Counted from the first letter of the stretch, positions 1 through 9,145 are shown. The stretch: DNA of 64,000 nt from 9FT-COMBO-48-23 sp964400675 (GCA_964400675.1 CAYNVO010000003.1:205740-269739), one strand, 5' to 3'. Numbers and translations are program-made. Notes: a model not told the origin generated them from the sequence alone.

Positions 1-1396
1 GCTGTTCCGGGAAGAGTCCCAATAGCACCAGTTTGTCACCTGCTTGTAATCCCGGAAGGGAAACTGCCTTTTCCTCTTCTGTGTCCTCATCCTTCCCTTC
101 ACTATACAAAGTGATAAAACCGGGGAACTTTACTACTGAGCTGCTTGTTCTCAACAGATATCCCTTTTGTGGTTCAGGACATTTTGCGTCTATCTCCACA
201 GCGGTATTTTCCATTGATGCCGCTGCCATCTGACTTGCTACCATCCGTTTCCAGATAAGCTCATAAAGCTTAAGCTGTTCCGGTTTGAGATAGGAACGAA
301 TTTGCTCAGGTTCCCGGTGAATTCTCGTAGGCCGAATAGCCTCATGTGCCTCCTGTGCCCACTTACCTTTCTTGCCAAAAGAACGCGGATGCGCAGGCAC
401 AAAGCGAGCACCATATTTGGTGTTTATAAAGTCTCTAGTCTCAGCTATGGCGCTGGCAGCCACATGCGTAGAATCAGTGCGCATGTAGGTAATCAACCCC
501 ACCGAACCCTCTTTACCCAAAGGAATCCCTTCATAAAGCTGTTGAGCAATAAGCATGGTGCGCTGAGCAGTGAATCGTAGCTTGCGCCAGGCTTCCTGCT
601 GCATGGTACTGGTGATAAACGGTGGCGCCGGCTGGCGAGCCATCTCTTTTACTGTCACCTTTTTGACCACATAGCCAGCCCTCTTCAACTCATCTTCAAT
701 TCTCCGGGATTCCTTTTGATTCGGTATCTCAATCTTTGTGCCGTCAGCCAGGCTTACAAGCAACGCTCTGAAACCGGCCTTCGGAGTTGCTGGCAACCCC
801 TTGGCCAATTCAGCTTCAATGGTCCAGTACTCCATGATAACAAATTTTTGTATTTCTCGCTCACGGTCGACAATTATTCTCAAGGCTGCTGACTGAACTC
901 TGCCGGCGGAAAGCCCTCTTTGTACCTTTCGCCACAACAACGGGCTCAGCTTATATCCAACCAATCTGTCCAGGAGACGCCGCGCCTGTTGAGCATCAAC
1001 AAGGTTCATATCAATAGAGCGAGGACTGCGAAAAGCCTTCTCCACAGCCTCTTTAGTTATCTCGTGAAAGACAACCCTGTGTACGGGAACTTTGCTGTTA
1101 TCTAGCTTAATGGCTTCAAGCAAATGCCAGGAAATTGCTTCGCCTTCACGATCAGGGTCAGTGGCCAGATAAATCGCTGAGGCACCACCAGCCGACTTCT
1201 TTAGCTCATTGATTACGCTTCTTCTCTGCTTTATCATCACATATTTGGGAGCAAAGTCATTGGTTACATCTATGCCTAGCTCGCTTCTGGGCAGGTCACG
1301 CAAATGCCCCAGTGTTGCCTTGATAGCATAGTCTGCACCCAGTATTCTGCTTATCGTTCTTGACTTGGCTGGTGATTCCACAACAACAAGTTTCAT
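1..1396 (-). CDS. topA: DNA topoisomerase I (type IA), 3' part beyond window
   Basis: Relaxes negatively supercoiled DNA by a single-strand passage mechanism. Translating the minus strand from the ATG at 1396 gives MKLVVVESPAKSRTISRIL, the TOPRIM start, then the acidic TOPRIM motif ATDPDREGEAISWHL, the QARRLLDRLVGYKLSP segment, and the active-site region GLITYMRTDSTHV with its catalytic tyrosine (read near 500-470). The frame is open to base 1, ending in LQAGDKLVLLGLFPEQ, so about 465 N-terminal codons are visible and the C-terminal zinc-ribbon part lies outside. The start lies 9 bases after the dprA stop, the common dprA-topA operon order. Identity is certain; only the length is unknown. Confidence 0.97.
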   Translation of the reverse strand, partial: MKLVVVESPAKSRTISRILGADYAIKATLGHLRDLPRSELGIDVTNDFAPKYVMIKQRRSVINELKKSAGGASAIYLATDPDREGEAISWHLLEAIKLDNSKVPVHRVVFHEITKEAVEKAFRSPRSIDMNLVDAQQARRLLDRLVGYKLSPLLWRKVQRGLSAGRVQSAALRIIVDREREIQKFVIMEYWTIEAELAKGLPATPKAGFRALLVSLADGTKIEIPNQKESRRIEDELKRAGYVVKKVTVKEMARQPAPPFITSTMQQEAWRKLRFTAQRTMLIAQQLYEGIPLGKEGSVGLITYMRTDSTHVAASAIAETRDFINTKYGARFVPAHPRSFGKKGKWAQEAHEAIRPTRIHREPEQIRSYLKPEQLKLYELIWKRMVASQMAAASMENTAVEIDAKCPEPQKGYLLRTSSSVVKFPGFITLYSEGKDEDTEEEKAVSLPGLQAGDKLVLLGLFPEQ

Positions 1397-1405
1397 TGAT
1401 TCAAA

Positions 1406-2527
1406 TTACCTTGCAGCTTGATATTCTTCCTTCATCTCTCTGGCCAGCACGTAGTTCATACCGCCAACTTGCTTGACCATCCCCTTGAGTTCCATCATTG
1501 TTAGAGCGCTGCTAACCAGAGCTGCCGCCAGTCCACTATTCCGGCAAATCTCATCAATATGAGCCGGCTCACGACTCAGTTGTTTTAGCAGCAACGATTC
1601 AGTCTTATCGGCAGGCAGAAGCTCTTTCATCTCCAATTGCTGTGCCATCATGGCCAGATTAAGCTCCTCTAGAATATCAACATAATTACGAACCAGCTTC
1701 GCACCTTCTTGAATAAGATTATTTGTCCCTCTGCTGGCTGGAGATAGAATACTGCCCGGGACGGCGAAGACTTCACGGTTCTGCTCCAATGCCTGATTAG
1801 CCGTGATTAATGCCCCGCTGCTTTCACCGGCTTCTATCACCAGAACACCAAGGCTCAGCCCGCTCATAATCCTGTTTCGCCTTGGGAAATTATCGGCTTT
1901 GGGTCTGGTGCCCAGAGGATATTCGCTTATTAAAGCGCCATGCTCCATAATCTCTCGGGCTAGCTTTGCATTTTCTGCTGGATACACGATGTCCAATCCG
2001 CAACCGAAGACAGCAATAGTCCTGGCGCCGGCCCCCAGTGCAGCTCGGTGAGCTATAGAATCGATTCCTTTAGCCAGGCCGCTAACGATAGTGATTCCAT
2101 TCCGAGCCAGGTCAGTAACAATCTCTTCGGTCACCTGACGTCCATATACAGTAGCTCGACGGGTGCCGACTACAGCCAAGCAACATTCATCTTCAGGCAG
2201 CAGGGTGCCTCTGAAATAAAGCACCGGTGGATAATCATAAATTTCCTTCAGTCTCTGTGGGTAGGCCAATGAATCACAGGTAAGCGCTTTGACCTTATAT
2301 TGCTCCATGCCGTCCATCTCGACATCCGGCGAAATCCTGGGCCGAAGATTCACGATATTATCTACAGTTTTTGAATCAAGCCCGGCTCTTTTCAGTTCGG
2401 CAGCCGGGGCTTTCCAGGCATGTTCCAGAGTAGTGAAATGCCCCAATAGCTGCGAGATTTTCACCCGACCGATGCCTGGCATCCTGGAGAAGCCTACCCA
2501 ATATTTCAGCTCGTTATTCTTCACCAT
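1406..2527 (-). CDS. dprA: DNA processing protein DprA/Smf
   Basis: Single-stranded-DNA binding protein that loads RecA during natural transformation. From the ATG at 2527 it has 373 residues: an N-terminal helix-hairpin-helix segment (MPGIGRVKISQLLGHF), the Rossmann core with VVGTRRATVYGRQ, SGLAKGIDSIAHRAAL, VFGCGLDIVYP and FPRRNRIMSG, and a C-terminal winged-helix DprA_WH segment ending in GGMNYVLA. An in-frame ATG 60 bases further upstream is unlikely, because a promoter (2540-2568) lies over that stretch and family members begin near the residue chosen here. topA follows after 9 bases, so the two are probably cotranscribed. Confidence 0.95.
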   Translation of the reverse strand: MVKNNELKYWVGFSRMPGIGRVKISQLLGHFTTLEHAWKAPAAELKRAGLDSKTVDNIVNLRPRISPDVEMDGMEQYKVKALTCDSLAYPQRLKEIYDYPPVLYFRGTLLPEDECCLAVVGTRRATVYGRQVTEEIVTDLARNGITIVSGLAKGIDSIAHRAALGAGARTIAVFGCGLDIVYPAENAKLAREIMEHGALISEYPLGTRPKADNFPRRNRIMSGLSLGVLVIEAGESSGALITANQALEQNREVFAVPGSILSPASRGTNNLIQEGAKLVRNYVDILEELNLAMMAQQLEMKELLPADKTESLLLKQLSREPAHIDEICRNSGLAAALVSSALTMMELKGMVKQVGGMNYVLAREMKEEYQAAR

Positions 2528-2539
2528 TCGAGTTGAAAC

Positions 2540-2568
2540 ATTGTAGCATAGGCAATATAGGCAAACAA
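2540..2568 (-). promoter_or_regulatory. Candidate promoter of dprA-topA
   Basis: On the minus strand TTGTTT (2568-2563) and TACAAT (2545-2540) are separated by 17 bases. The predicted start of transcription is about 6 bases before the dprA ATG, so the message would have a very short leader with no ribosome-binding site. Consensus match by eye only. Confidence 0.4.
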
Positions 2569-2623
2569 CGGTCAGTTGACAAGGCACCTGTCAATATCAA
2601 CAAAAACATGGGATTGATGATAG

Positions 2624-2713
<90 letters not shown>

Positions 2714-2720
2714 ATGAGCC

Positions 2721-2807
2721 TGGCGGAGAGGGTGGGATTCGAACCCACGAGGCTAATCGCCCACCGCTTTTCGAGAGCGGCACCATAAACCACTCGGACA
2801 CCTCTCC
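2721..2807 (-). tRNA. tRNA-Ser (CGA)
   Basis: Minus strand. The acceptor stem GGAGAGG pairs with CCTCTCC, with G discriminator and encoded CCA. The anticodon stem CCGCT/AGCGG encloses loop CTCGAAA, giving anticodon CGA. It has the long variable arm of a serine tRNA. It is first in a two-tRNA-Ser unit and has a promoter just upstream (2820-2847). Confidence 0.96.
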
Positions 2808-2819
2808 GCGAGCATGTAG

Positions 2820-2847
2820 ATTATATCATTCTTAATCACAGTGGCAA
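2820..2847 (-). promoter_or_regulatory. Promoter of the two tRNA-Ser genes
   Basis: Minus strand TTGCCA (2847-2842), 16-base spacer, TATAAT (2825-2820), placing transcription start a few bases before the tRNA-Ser(CGA) 5' end at 2807. It is back to back with the oadG promoter on the other strand. Confidence 0.6.
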
Positions 2848-2864
2848 AAGATATTGTGTTTTGA

Positions 2865-2893
2865 TTGTAGCAATAGTTGTGACATGTTATAAT
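2865..2893 (+). promoter_or_regulatory. Promoter of the oadG-oadB operon
   Basis: TTGTAG (2865-2870), 17-base spacer, TATAAT (2888-2893). The start would fall near 2900, about 27 bases ahead of the small membrane-protein ATG at 2927. Confidence 0.55.
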
Positions 2894-2926
2894 CCGCAAC
2901 TTATAGGATAGCTGAGGAAATATGTG

Positions 2927-3082
2927 ATGTTAGATTGGAGTTTAGCCATACGAATAGCCAGCTTTGGTTTTCTAACAGTCTTTGCAGTTCTCGGCGTTTT
3001 GTCCTTTACACTATGGCTTGTAAACCTGGCAGTTTGCAAAATCATTGGTGGGCGGGGAAAGGCAAAGTCAATACATAAATAG
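2927..3082 (+). CDS. Very short OadG-like membrane protein (decarboxylase gamma subunit)
   Basis: A 51-residue protein starting MLDWSLAIRIASFGF with one hydrophobic helix (about residues 8-38) and a short basic tail (GGRGKAKSIHK). GAGG at 2913-2916 precedes the ATG with normal spacing. It stops 10 bases before oadB. Sodium-pump decarboxylases carry a single-span gamma subunit (OadG/MmdD) encoded next to the beta subunit, and the position, topology and start of the helix fit. Known OadG proteins are usually 80-120 residues with a Pro/Ala linker and a C-terminal metal-binding tail, and these are missing here. It is a minimal gamma-like subunit by position and topology; I see no specific sequence signature. 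Confidence 0.6.
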   Translation: MLDWSLAIRIASFGFLTVFAVLGVLSFTLWLVNLAVCKIIGGRGKAKSIHK

Positions 3083-3092
3083 TCTAAAAATT

Positions 3093-4208
3093 ATGGAACT
3101 ATTCGAGACTGGTTTTAGCGCATTTTACTGGGGGCACCTGGTCATGTGGCTTATCGCCTTCGGCTTTATATATCTGGGCATTGCCAAAAAGTATGAACCA
3201 CTATTACTGATCCCAATAGGTTTTGGCATGCTGCTTGCCAACCTGCCGTTGGGGGGATTATTTGATTATGTAGACGGAATACCTGAAGGATTGCTAGCAA
3301 AGATTTTCACCTATCTAATTGCTGGTGAAATAGTCCCATGTCTTATATTTCTCGGTTTAGGAGCTATGACCGATTTTGGCCCACTTATCGCAAATCCTAA
3401 AACCTTGCTTCTGGGTGCCGCAGCACAATTCGGAGTTTATTTTGTCTTTTTTGTTTCGCTTTTCTTTGGCTTTAATATTCAAGAGGCTTGTTCCATCGGT
3501 ATTATTGGCGGAGCTGATGGGCCAACTGCTATTTATTTATCTGCCAATCTAGCTCCACATCTACTGGGCACGGTTGCAATAGCTGCATACTCTTATATGG
3601 CAATGGTACCTCTTATTCAACCACCAGTAATAAAAGCTCTGACTACAAAAAAGGAACGAGCCATTTATATGGAGCCACAATTAAGAGAGGTATCGACAAT
3701 AGAGAGAATTCTCTTTCCAGTGGTAGGGGCCATAGTTATCATATTGCTTGTTCCTAAATCAGCACCTCTCATTGGCATGTTCATGTTTGGTAATCTACTG
3801 CTGGTCAGTGGAGTTACTGACAGATTAGCTAAGACCGCCGGCGAAGCCTTTATTGATATCTTGGTTATTCTGCTGGGTATATCCGTCGGGGCATCAATGC
3901 CAGCAGAACTATTTCTGAAACCACAGACTTTATTTATTTTCTTTCTAGGTATATTGGCTTTCGCAGTTTCTACTGCTGGTGGAGTGCTTCTGGGTAAAAT
4001 GATGAACGCCCTGTCAAAGGAGCCAATTAACCCAATGATAGGCGCTGCCGGGGTTTCCGCAGTGCCTATGTCGGCCCGTGTAGTCCAAAAACTGGGGCAG
4101 GAGGCAAATCCCAGAAACTTCCTCTTGATGCATGCTATGGGACCAAACATAGCTGGCGTTATCGGGACAGCTATAGCTGCTGGCATATTTCTGAGCATGG
4201 TAGGATAA
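3093..4208 (+). CDS. oadB: Sodium-transporting (oxaloacetate/methylmalonyl-CoA/glutaconyl-CoA) decarboxylase beta subunit
   Basis: Integral membrane subunit that couples decarboxylation of an enzyme-bound carboxybiotin to Na+ export. The 371-residue protein from ATG 3093 is strongly hydrophobic with about ten or more spans. It holds the family's conserved GGADGPTAIYLS segment, with the Asp implicated in Na+ binding, and AAGVSAVPMSARVVQ near the C-terminus, followed by MHAMGPNIAGVIG. An upstream in-frame start would overlap the gamma-like gene and adds a non-hydrophobic leader, so 3093 is preferred. No carboxyltransferase, biotin-carrier or CoA-decarboxylase alpha subunit lies beside it, so the substrate cannot be told from this window. 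Confidence 0.92.
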   Translation: MELFETGFSAFYWGHLVMWLIAFGFIYLGIAKKYEPLLLIPIGFGMLLANLPLGGLFDYVDGIPEGLLAKIFTYLIAGEIVPCLIFLGLGAMTDFGPLIANPKTLLLGAAAQFGVYFVFFVSLFFGFNIQEACSIGIIGGADGPTAIYLSANLAPHLLGTVAIAAYSYMAMVPLIQPPVIKALTTKKERAIYMEPQLREVSTIERILFPVVGAIVIILLVPKSAPLIGMFMFGNLLLVSGVTDRLAKTAGEAFIDILVILLGISVGASMPAELFLKPQTLFIFFLGILAFAVSTAGGVLLGKMMNALSKEPINPMIGAAGVSAVPMSARVVQKLGQEANPRNFLLMHAMGPNIAGVIGTAIAAGIFLSMVG

Positions 4209-4300
4209 CCAAGTAAATAGAGGAACGGTTAGCTTCCATAATGCCAGCATCAGTCATACTGCAATCCAATTAGCTTTGCAGGCAACCTCAAAGGCACATA

Positions 4301-4330
4301 TTTACATGGAGAAATACGTTATGCTATGAT
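4301..4330 (+). promoter_or_regulatory. Weak candidate promoter of the P-type ATPase gene
   Basis: TTTACA (4301-4306), 18-base spacer, TATGAT (4325-4330), within the 249-base gap before the ATPase. It would give a leader of about 120 bases. No riboswitch-like fold was recognised. Confidence 0.3.
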
Positions 4331-4457
4331 TTCACTTTACCACCCGCAAATTGCTATTATTCAAACCAGAAGCAGGATGCAATATCATCTCTAGTAACTG
4401 AAGACACCATGCTGATGCTGGTACCCATGTTCAGATAGTCCAAAACAGATATTACTC

Positions 4458-7184
4458 ATGGAAACAAACAAGAACTGGCATAATTTAGAGATATCAGAAG
4501 TCTTAGCTTCTTTGAGCTCGGACCGCAATGGCCTGAGTAATGAAGAAGCCCAGCTCCGCCTGGCTCAATGTGGTCCCAATGAGCTAACCGAGAAAGATAA
4601 AACCTCAGCATGGAAAATCCTCCTTGAACAGTTTAAGAACTTCCTCATTATCATCCTTCTTGTTGCCGTAGCACTGTCAGCAGTTATGGGTGAGGTGGCT
4701 GATGCCATTGTCATCTTCGTCATCGTCCTCTTCGCTGCTGGATTGGGCTTTATTCAGGAATACAGAGCAGAACGAGCCATGGAAGCACTGAAAAGAATGG
4801 CGGCACCTACTACATCAGTCTTGAGAGACAAGAAAGAAATCGAAATCCCCGCATGCGATTTAGTGCCCGGAGATATAGTTATTCTCAAAACCGGCGACCG
4901 TATACCAGCAGATGCACGCCTCATTGAAGCAGTCAATCTAAAGATAGACGAAGCCTCACTAACCGGCGAATCGGTTCCATTGGAAAAAACAAATACGGCT
5001 CTAAAAGGAGAAATCAGCATCGGCGACAGGAGGAACATGGTTTTCACCGGAACGGCGGCTGTTTATGGCAGGGGCACAGCAGTTGTCACCGCTACCGGTA
5101 TGACAACTGAGTTTGGCAAGATAGCTACCATGTTACAAGAGGTCAAGAAGGAACAAACTCCGCTCCAGATTAACCTCGACCAGTTGGGTAAGTGGATCGG
5201 CATCGGCGCGCTAGCCCTGTGCTTTATTCTAGCCGGAATTGGAGTTTGGAGAGGACATGAGATTTTGGAAATGCTCATCTGGGGGGTGAGCTTGGCGGTG
5301 GCGGCTGTTCCTGAAGCCTTACCTGCTGTGGTCACCATCTCGCTAGCTCTTGGCGTGCAAAAGATGGTACGACGCCATGGACTCATTAGAAAACTTCCGG
5401 CAGTCGAGACACTTGGTTGCACCACCTATATTTGTTCAGACAAGACCGGCACGCTCACCCAGGACCAGATGACGATACGACGCATCTATGTGGAGGACAG
5501 GCTGATTGATGTCACTGGAGTCGGCTATGAACCGAAAGGCGAGTTTCATTTTGGAGGAAAAGTTCTGGATGCTGAAAAAGACACTGCCTTACAAAGGCTG
5601 CTCCAGATAGGCAGCCTGTGCAATGATACCTCTCTTGTCTATGTTGATGATGCTTGGAAGATCAAAGGCGATCCTACGGAAGGCTCTTTGATAGTAACGG
5701 CAGCTAAAGCCGACTTATGGCAAGAGAAACTTCAGAGTCAATTTCCTCGCATACATGAAATTCCTTTTTCCTCCGAGACGAAAAGAATGACCACTATGCA
5801 TCAAACGCCACAAGGTAAGATTGCCTACTCCAAAGGGGCACCTGAGGTAATCCTAAATTCTTGTAGTTACATATACCAGAATGGGCAAGAAATTGAATTG
5901 ACCGACGGGAACAAGAGCAATATTGTATCTATCGCTCAAGAAATGGCTGGCGATGCTCTTCGGGTATTAGGTCTGGCATACAGACGCCTTCCTGATACCG
6001 TTAATCTAACTGAGGCAATAGAAAGAGATATGGTTTTTGCCGGACTCGTCGGTATGATCGACCCACCTCGTGAAGAAGTTAAGGCAGCAGTAAAACTTTG
6101 CGACCAGGCCGGAATCAAGTCAGTAATGATAACCGGTGACCATAAGTTAACTGCGGTTGCTATCGCTAAAGAGTTAGGCCTACTCAAAGAAGGTGTTGCT
6201 CTAACCGGTGCTGAAATCGACAACATGAGTGACGAGGCATTTGAAGCTTGGGTAGAGAAAATAGAAGTCTATGCGCGTGTTTCTCCAGCTCATAAACTCC
6301 GTGTGGTGGAGGCTTTAACCAAGAGAGGGCATGTGGTAGCTATGACAGGTGATGGGGTGAACGACGCTCCTGCACTCAAGAAAGCTGACATCGGTATAGC
6401 TATGGGTATAACCGGTACCGATGTCACCAAAGAAGCGGCTGATATGGTGCTGACTGACGACAATTTCGCCTCAATTGTAGCCGCTGTAGAGGAAGGAAGA
6501 GGCATCTTCAATAACATCAAAAAATATCTGGTCTATCTGCTCTCCTGCAATTTGGGTGAAATATTGCTTATGGCGATTGTTATTCTTTTCGGTCCACTTT
6601 TTGGCTTACCTGCGGGGACTATACCCCTTATTGCTATTCAACTCTTGTATGTCAACCTGGCAACTGATGGCTTGCCAGCTATAGCCTTGTCCGTTGACCC
6701 GCCTGACCTTGATATAATGAGTCAAAAGCCACGTCCCAGGAGCCAGACTATTTTTACAACACCCGTCCTGAGATATCTGGCTGGCGCTGGAATTTGGACA
6801 GCCCTAGTGACATTGGCGGTATTCCTCTGGGCAGTAAATTCGGGCAAGGACCCGCTCGAAGCTCAAGGCGTCTGTTTTCTTACCCTGATATTAATTGAGT
6901 TCTTCAATGCCTTTAACTGCCGCTCTTTAGAGTACTCCCTTTTTAAAATTGGCCCTTTCAGTAACAGATGGCTTATCTGGGCGATACTGGCCACCATGGC
7001 TATGACCGTCCCGATATTTTATGTGCCTTACCTAGAAGAAATATTTCATGTACATGCCTTAACCCTCACAGACTGGCTGGTCGCTATATTCTCAGCCTCG
7101 ACAATATTTATTGCCGCCGAGATCTACAAACTTATCAGTTCACCACTGAAACCCAAAGACTTGGTCACAGTATCTGATGACTAA
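4458..7184 (+). CDS. Cation-transporting P-type ATPase, calcium (P2A/SERCA-like) type
   Basis: ATP-driven cation exporter in the cytoplasmic membrane, 908 residues. It has an N-terminal cation-ATPase domain, two helices, the actuator loop with TGES (169-172), the PEALP motif in helix M4 (285-289), the phosphorylated Asp in SDKTGTLT (Asp328), the nucleotide-binding domain, MITGDHKLTAVAIA, and the hinge AMTGDGVNDAPALKKADIGIAMG in pieces, then six C-terminal helices. M6 reads NLATDGLPAIALS, close to the Ca2+-site helix of SERCA (Asn, Thr, Asp kept), favouring Ca2+ over Na+ or Mn2+. The start is the first Met of a typical N-terminus, but no clear ribosome-binding site precedes it. Confidence 0.92.
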   Translation: METNKNWHNLEISEVLASLSSDRNGLSNEEAQLRLAQCGPNELTEKDKTSAWKILLEQFKNFLIIILLVAVALSAVMGEVADAIVIFVIVLFAAGLGFIQEYRAERAMEALKRMAAPTTSVLRDKKEIEIPACDLVPGDIVILKTGDRIPADARLIEAVNLKIDEASLTGESVPLEKTNTALKGEISIGDRRNMVFTGTAAVYGRGTAVVTATGMTTEFGKIATMLQEVKKEQTPLQINLDQLGKWIGIGALALCFILAGIGVWRGHEILEMLIWGVSLAVAAVPEALPAVVTISLALGVQKMVRRHGLIRKLPAVETLGCTTYICSDKTGTLTQDQMTIRRIYVEDRLIDVTGVGYEPKGEFHFGGKVLDAEKDTALQRLLQIGSLCNDTSLVYVDDAWKIKGDPTEGSLIVTAAKADLWQEKLQSQFPRIHEIPFSSETKRMTTMHQTPQGKIAYSKGAPEVILNSCSYIYQNGQEIELTDGNKSNIVSIAQEMAGDALRVLGLAYRRLPDTVNLTEAIERDMVFAGLVGMIDPPREEVKAAVKLCDQAGIKSVMITGDHKLTAVAIAKELGLLKEGVALTGAEIDNMSDEAFEAWVEKIEVYARVSPAHKLRVVEALTKRGHVVAMTGDGVNDAPALKKADIGIAMGITGTDVTKEAADMVLTDDNFASIVAAVEEGRGIFNNIKKYLVYLLSCNLGEILLMAIVILFGPLFGLPAGTIPLIAIQLLYVNLATDGLPAIALSVDPPDLDIMSQKPRPRSQTIFTTPVLRYLAGAGIWTALVTLAVFLWAVNSGKDPLEAQGVCFLTLILIEFFNAFNCRSLEYSLFKIGPFSNRWLIWAILATMAMTVPIFYVPYLEEIFHVHALTLTDWLVAIFSASTIFIAAEIYKLISSPLKPKDLVTVSDD

Positions 7185-7324
7185 CCAGCAATCATAGAAC
7201 CGTAAACTGAAAGATGCCTCGTAATACACCGAATACAGTGATGAGTCGGCGCTGAGTACAATCATGACATCAAATCTGTTAAACTTTACTCGATTTACAC
7301 CATCTTCGAGTTTTGGAGGTAGTT

Positions 7325-7765
7325 ATGAAAAAGCCGGTAGGAGAATTAATGACAACTGAATGCAACACTGTGCCTGAAAACGCACCAATATACGAAGCAG
7401 TTAAGAAGATAGCCACCAGGACGAGAGGCAAAATCGCCTGCGTCGTAGACAAAGAAGGCAAACTTAAAGGTGTGCTTACTCCCAGGGATATCCTGGAAGC
7501 ACTTGAGGTACGGAAATTTGGAGGTGTCAGAGGACGGTTTTTTGCTGGCCCCGAAATCTTACATTTTCTCACCTCAAAGTATGCAAAAGACATAATGAGC
7601 GCCCCAATAAGCGTTTATGTTAACAATGGTGTCGAAGATGCTATAAATACTATGCTCGACCACAATTTCTATGAACTGCCTGTGGTGGATAAGGATATGA
7701 AGGTTATAGGTGAAATAAGTTATTTCGATATACTACTCAATTCGCTGGAGAATCAGAAAACCTGA
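7325..7765 (+). CDS. CBS-domain protein (tandem CBS pair)
   Basis: A 146-residue soluble protein made essentially of two CBS motifs. The first (about 6-60) contains VPENAPIYEAVKKIA and GVLTPRDILEAL; the second (about 95-140) contains DIMSAPISVYVNNGVEDAI and IGEISYFDILL. CBS pairs bind adenine nucleotides and gate attached or partner transporters. GGAGG at 7315-7319 sets the start at 7325, 12 bases inside the longest open frame. The stop overlaps the antiporter ATG by one base (TGATG), so translation is coupled and the protein is a likely regulatory partner of that antiporter. Confidence 0.88.
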   Translation: MKKPVGELMTTECNTVPENAPIYEAVKKIATRTRGKIACVVDKEGKLKGVLTPRDILEALEVRKFGGVRGRFFAGPEILHFLTSKYAKDIMSAPISVYVNNGVEDAINTMLDHNFYELPVVDKDMKVIGEISYFDILLNSLENQKT

Positions 7766-9060
7766 TGGAAATCGGCATATATTTTAAGTTCCTGCTCACC
7801 TTTGGCTTAATTCTGCTGGCAGCCAGAGTGGGTGGCGAGTTATTCGAGCGCTACTTAAAGCAACCACCAGTTTTAGGCGAGCTGGTTGCAGGGATTATTA
7901 TTTCACCGTTTGCCTTAGGTGGACTTATAAACGACCCGATCATTCTGCATTTTGCCACTATTCAGGGTGCTTTCGGGCTCCACGAGTTCAACGTGATGGA
8001 GGTTATTTCAGAAATAGCGGTAGTTACATTGCTCTTCGTTGCCGGGATTGAAACTGATGTCGGAGCTTTTTTAAGACAAGGAATAACCGGCGCTCTGGTA
8101 GCTGTCGGTGGTGTTATTTTTCCATTTACTTTTGGCTATTTTATCACCATGTGGCTGGCCCCTGAAGCAGGAATAGCTGGCTGGCTTTTCATTGGAGCAG
8201 CATTAACAGCTACCAGCATTGGAGTCACAATAAGGATACTAATGGAGATGGGCAAGCTCCAGACACAAGCGGGAACAACCATACTGGTTGGAGCCGTGAT
8301 CGACGATATAATAGGCATAGTTATTCTGTCGATTGTTATTGGAATAAGCTCCGCAGTAAAGGCTGGCGGTGAGATAAACATGATTCATGTCAGCTTAGAT
8401 GCCCTTAAAATCCTTGCCATTGGCCTTGCCGTTTGGTTTGCTTTGTTAATCATCGGTGTAAAACTCCACAAATATATATCACGTTTCTTTCTCAATCCTT
8501 TCAAGAGATCGGGTACAACACCTATTTTTGCGCTTATAATGGGGTTTATAATAGCGTATCTGGTTACGCTGGTTGGACTGCACCCTGTGGTCGGTGCCTA
8601 TGTAGCCGGACTTATGTTCGCTGCCACCGATGAGAGAGAGGATATCCTGGACAAAACAAGGCCGATAATGCTGTTTCTTGCTCCATTCTTCTTCTGCTAT
8701 TTGGGCATGCAAGTGGACATGCGACTATTATGGGGTGGAGCCATAATAGCAGTCGTTTTGACAATAGCTGCTGTACTTGGTAAAATTTCTGGTTGCTATA
8801 TCCCAGCCCGCTTTGCAGGCAAGATGAACCATACCGAAAGCATGATAGTCGGCATAGGTATGGTACCGAGAGGTGAGGTAGGCCTGATTATAGCCGGGGC
8901 TGGACTTCTGGCAGGAGCCATAGGCCGAGATTTATTCGGTGCAGCAATTGCAGTCAGTGTGATAACAACCCTTATAACGCCAGCGATGCTAAAACCACTT
9001 TTTAAAGTGAATTCTGAACCGGCCAAAGGCGAAAGTAAACCTTTTCAGCAAGAGGAGTAG
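7765..9060 (+). CDS. Cation:proton antiporter, CPA2 (Kef/NapA-like) family
   Basis: Membrane antiporter of 431 residues with about 12-13 hydrophobic spans. Family landmarks are QPPVLGELVAGIIISP after the first helix, ALTATSIGVTIRILMEMG, the buried VGAVIDDIIGIVILS segment with the paired Asp of the electrogenic NapA-type Na+/H+ exchangers, VGLHPVVGAYVAGLMF, and GMVPRGEVGLIIAGAG near the C-terminus. No C-terminal TrkA_N/RCK domain is present, so regulation may come from the coupled CBS protein just upstream. The ion (Na+ or K+) is not settled by sequence; the DD pair favours Na+. Confidence 0.9.
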   Translation: MEIGIYFKFLLTFGLILLAARVGGELFERYLKQPPVLGELVAGIIISPFALGGLINDPIILHFATIQGAFGLHEFNVMEVISEIAVVTLLFVAGIETDVGAFLRQGITGALVAVGGVIFPFTFGYFITMWLAPEAGIAGWLFIGAALTATSIGVTIRILMEMGKLQTQAGTTILVGAVIDDIIGIVILSIVIGISSAVKAGGEINMIHVSLDALKILAIGLAVWFALLIIGVKLHKYISRFFLNPFKRSGTTPIFALIMGFIIAYLVTLVGLHPVVGAYVAGLMFAATDEREDILDKTRPIMLFLAPFFFCYLGMQVDMRLLWGGAIIAVVLTIAAVLGKISGCYIPARFAGKMNHTESMIVGIGMVPRGEVGLIIAGAGLLAGAIGRDLFGAAIAVSVITTLITPAMLKPLFKVNSEPAKGESKPFQQEE

Positions 9061-9109
9061 GCATTTCTAGCGTTAACTTTAGAGGAGTAAACACCTAAGC
9101 TGTACAGGG

Positions 9110-9138
9110 TTGCCAAATAAGACAACAGTGTCTAAAAT
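9110..9138 (+). promoter_or_regulatory. Promoter of tRNA-Arg(CCG)
   Basis: TTGCCA (9110-9115), 17-base spacer, TAAAAT (9133-9138), with the tRNA 5' end 8 bases downstream. The same transcript may read on into the por operon. Confidence 0.6.
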
Positions 9139-9145
9139 AACCAAA

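Noticed and set aside
3665..4198. Minus-strand open frame of 177 codons inside oadB
   Set aside because: Antisense shadow of a membrane protein gene, with no ribosome-binding site and low-complexity composition.
4209..4457. Riboswitch (for example a metal-sensing element) ahead of the P-type ATPase
   Set aside because: No conserved riboswitch core or stable terminator hairpin was recognised in the 249 bases.
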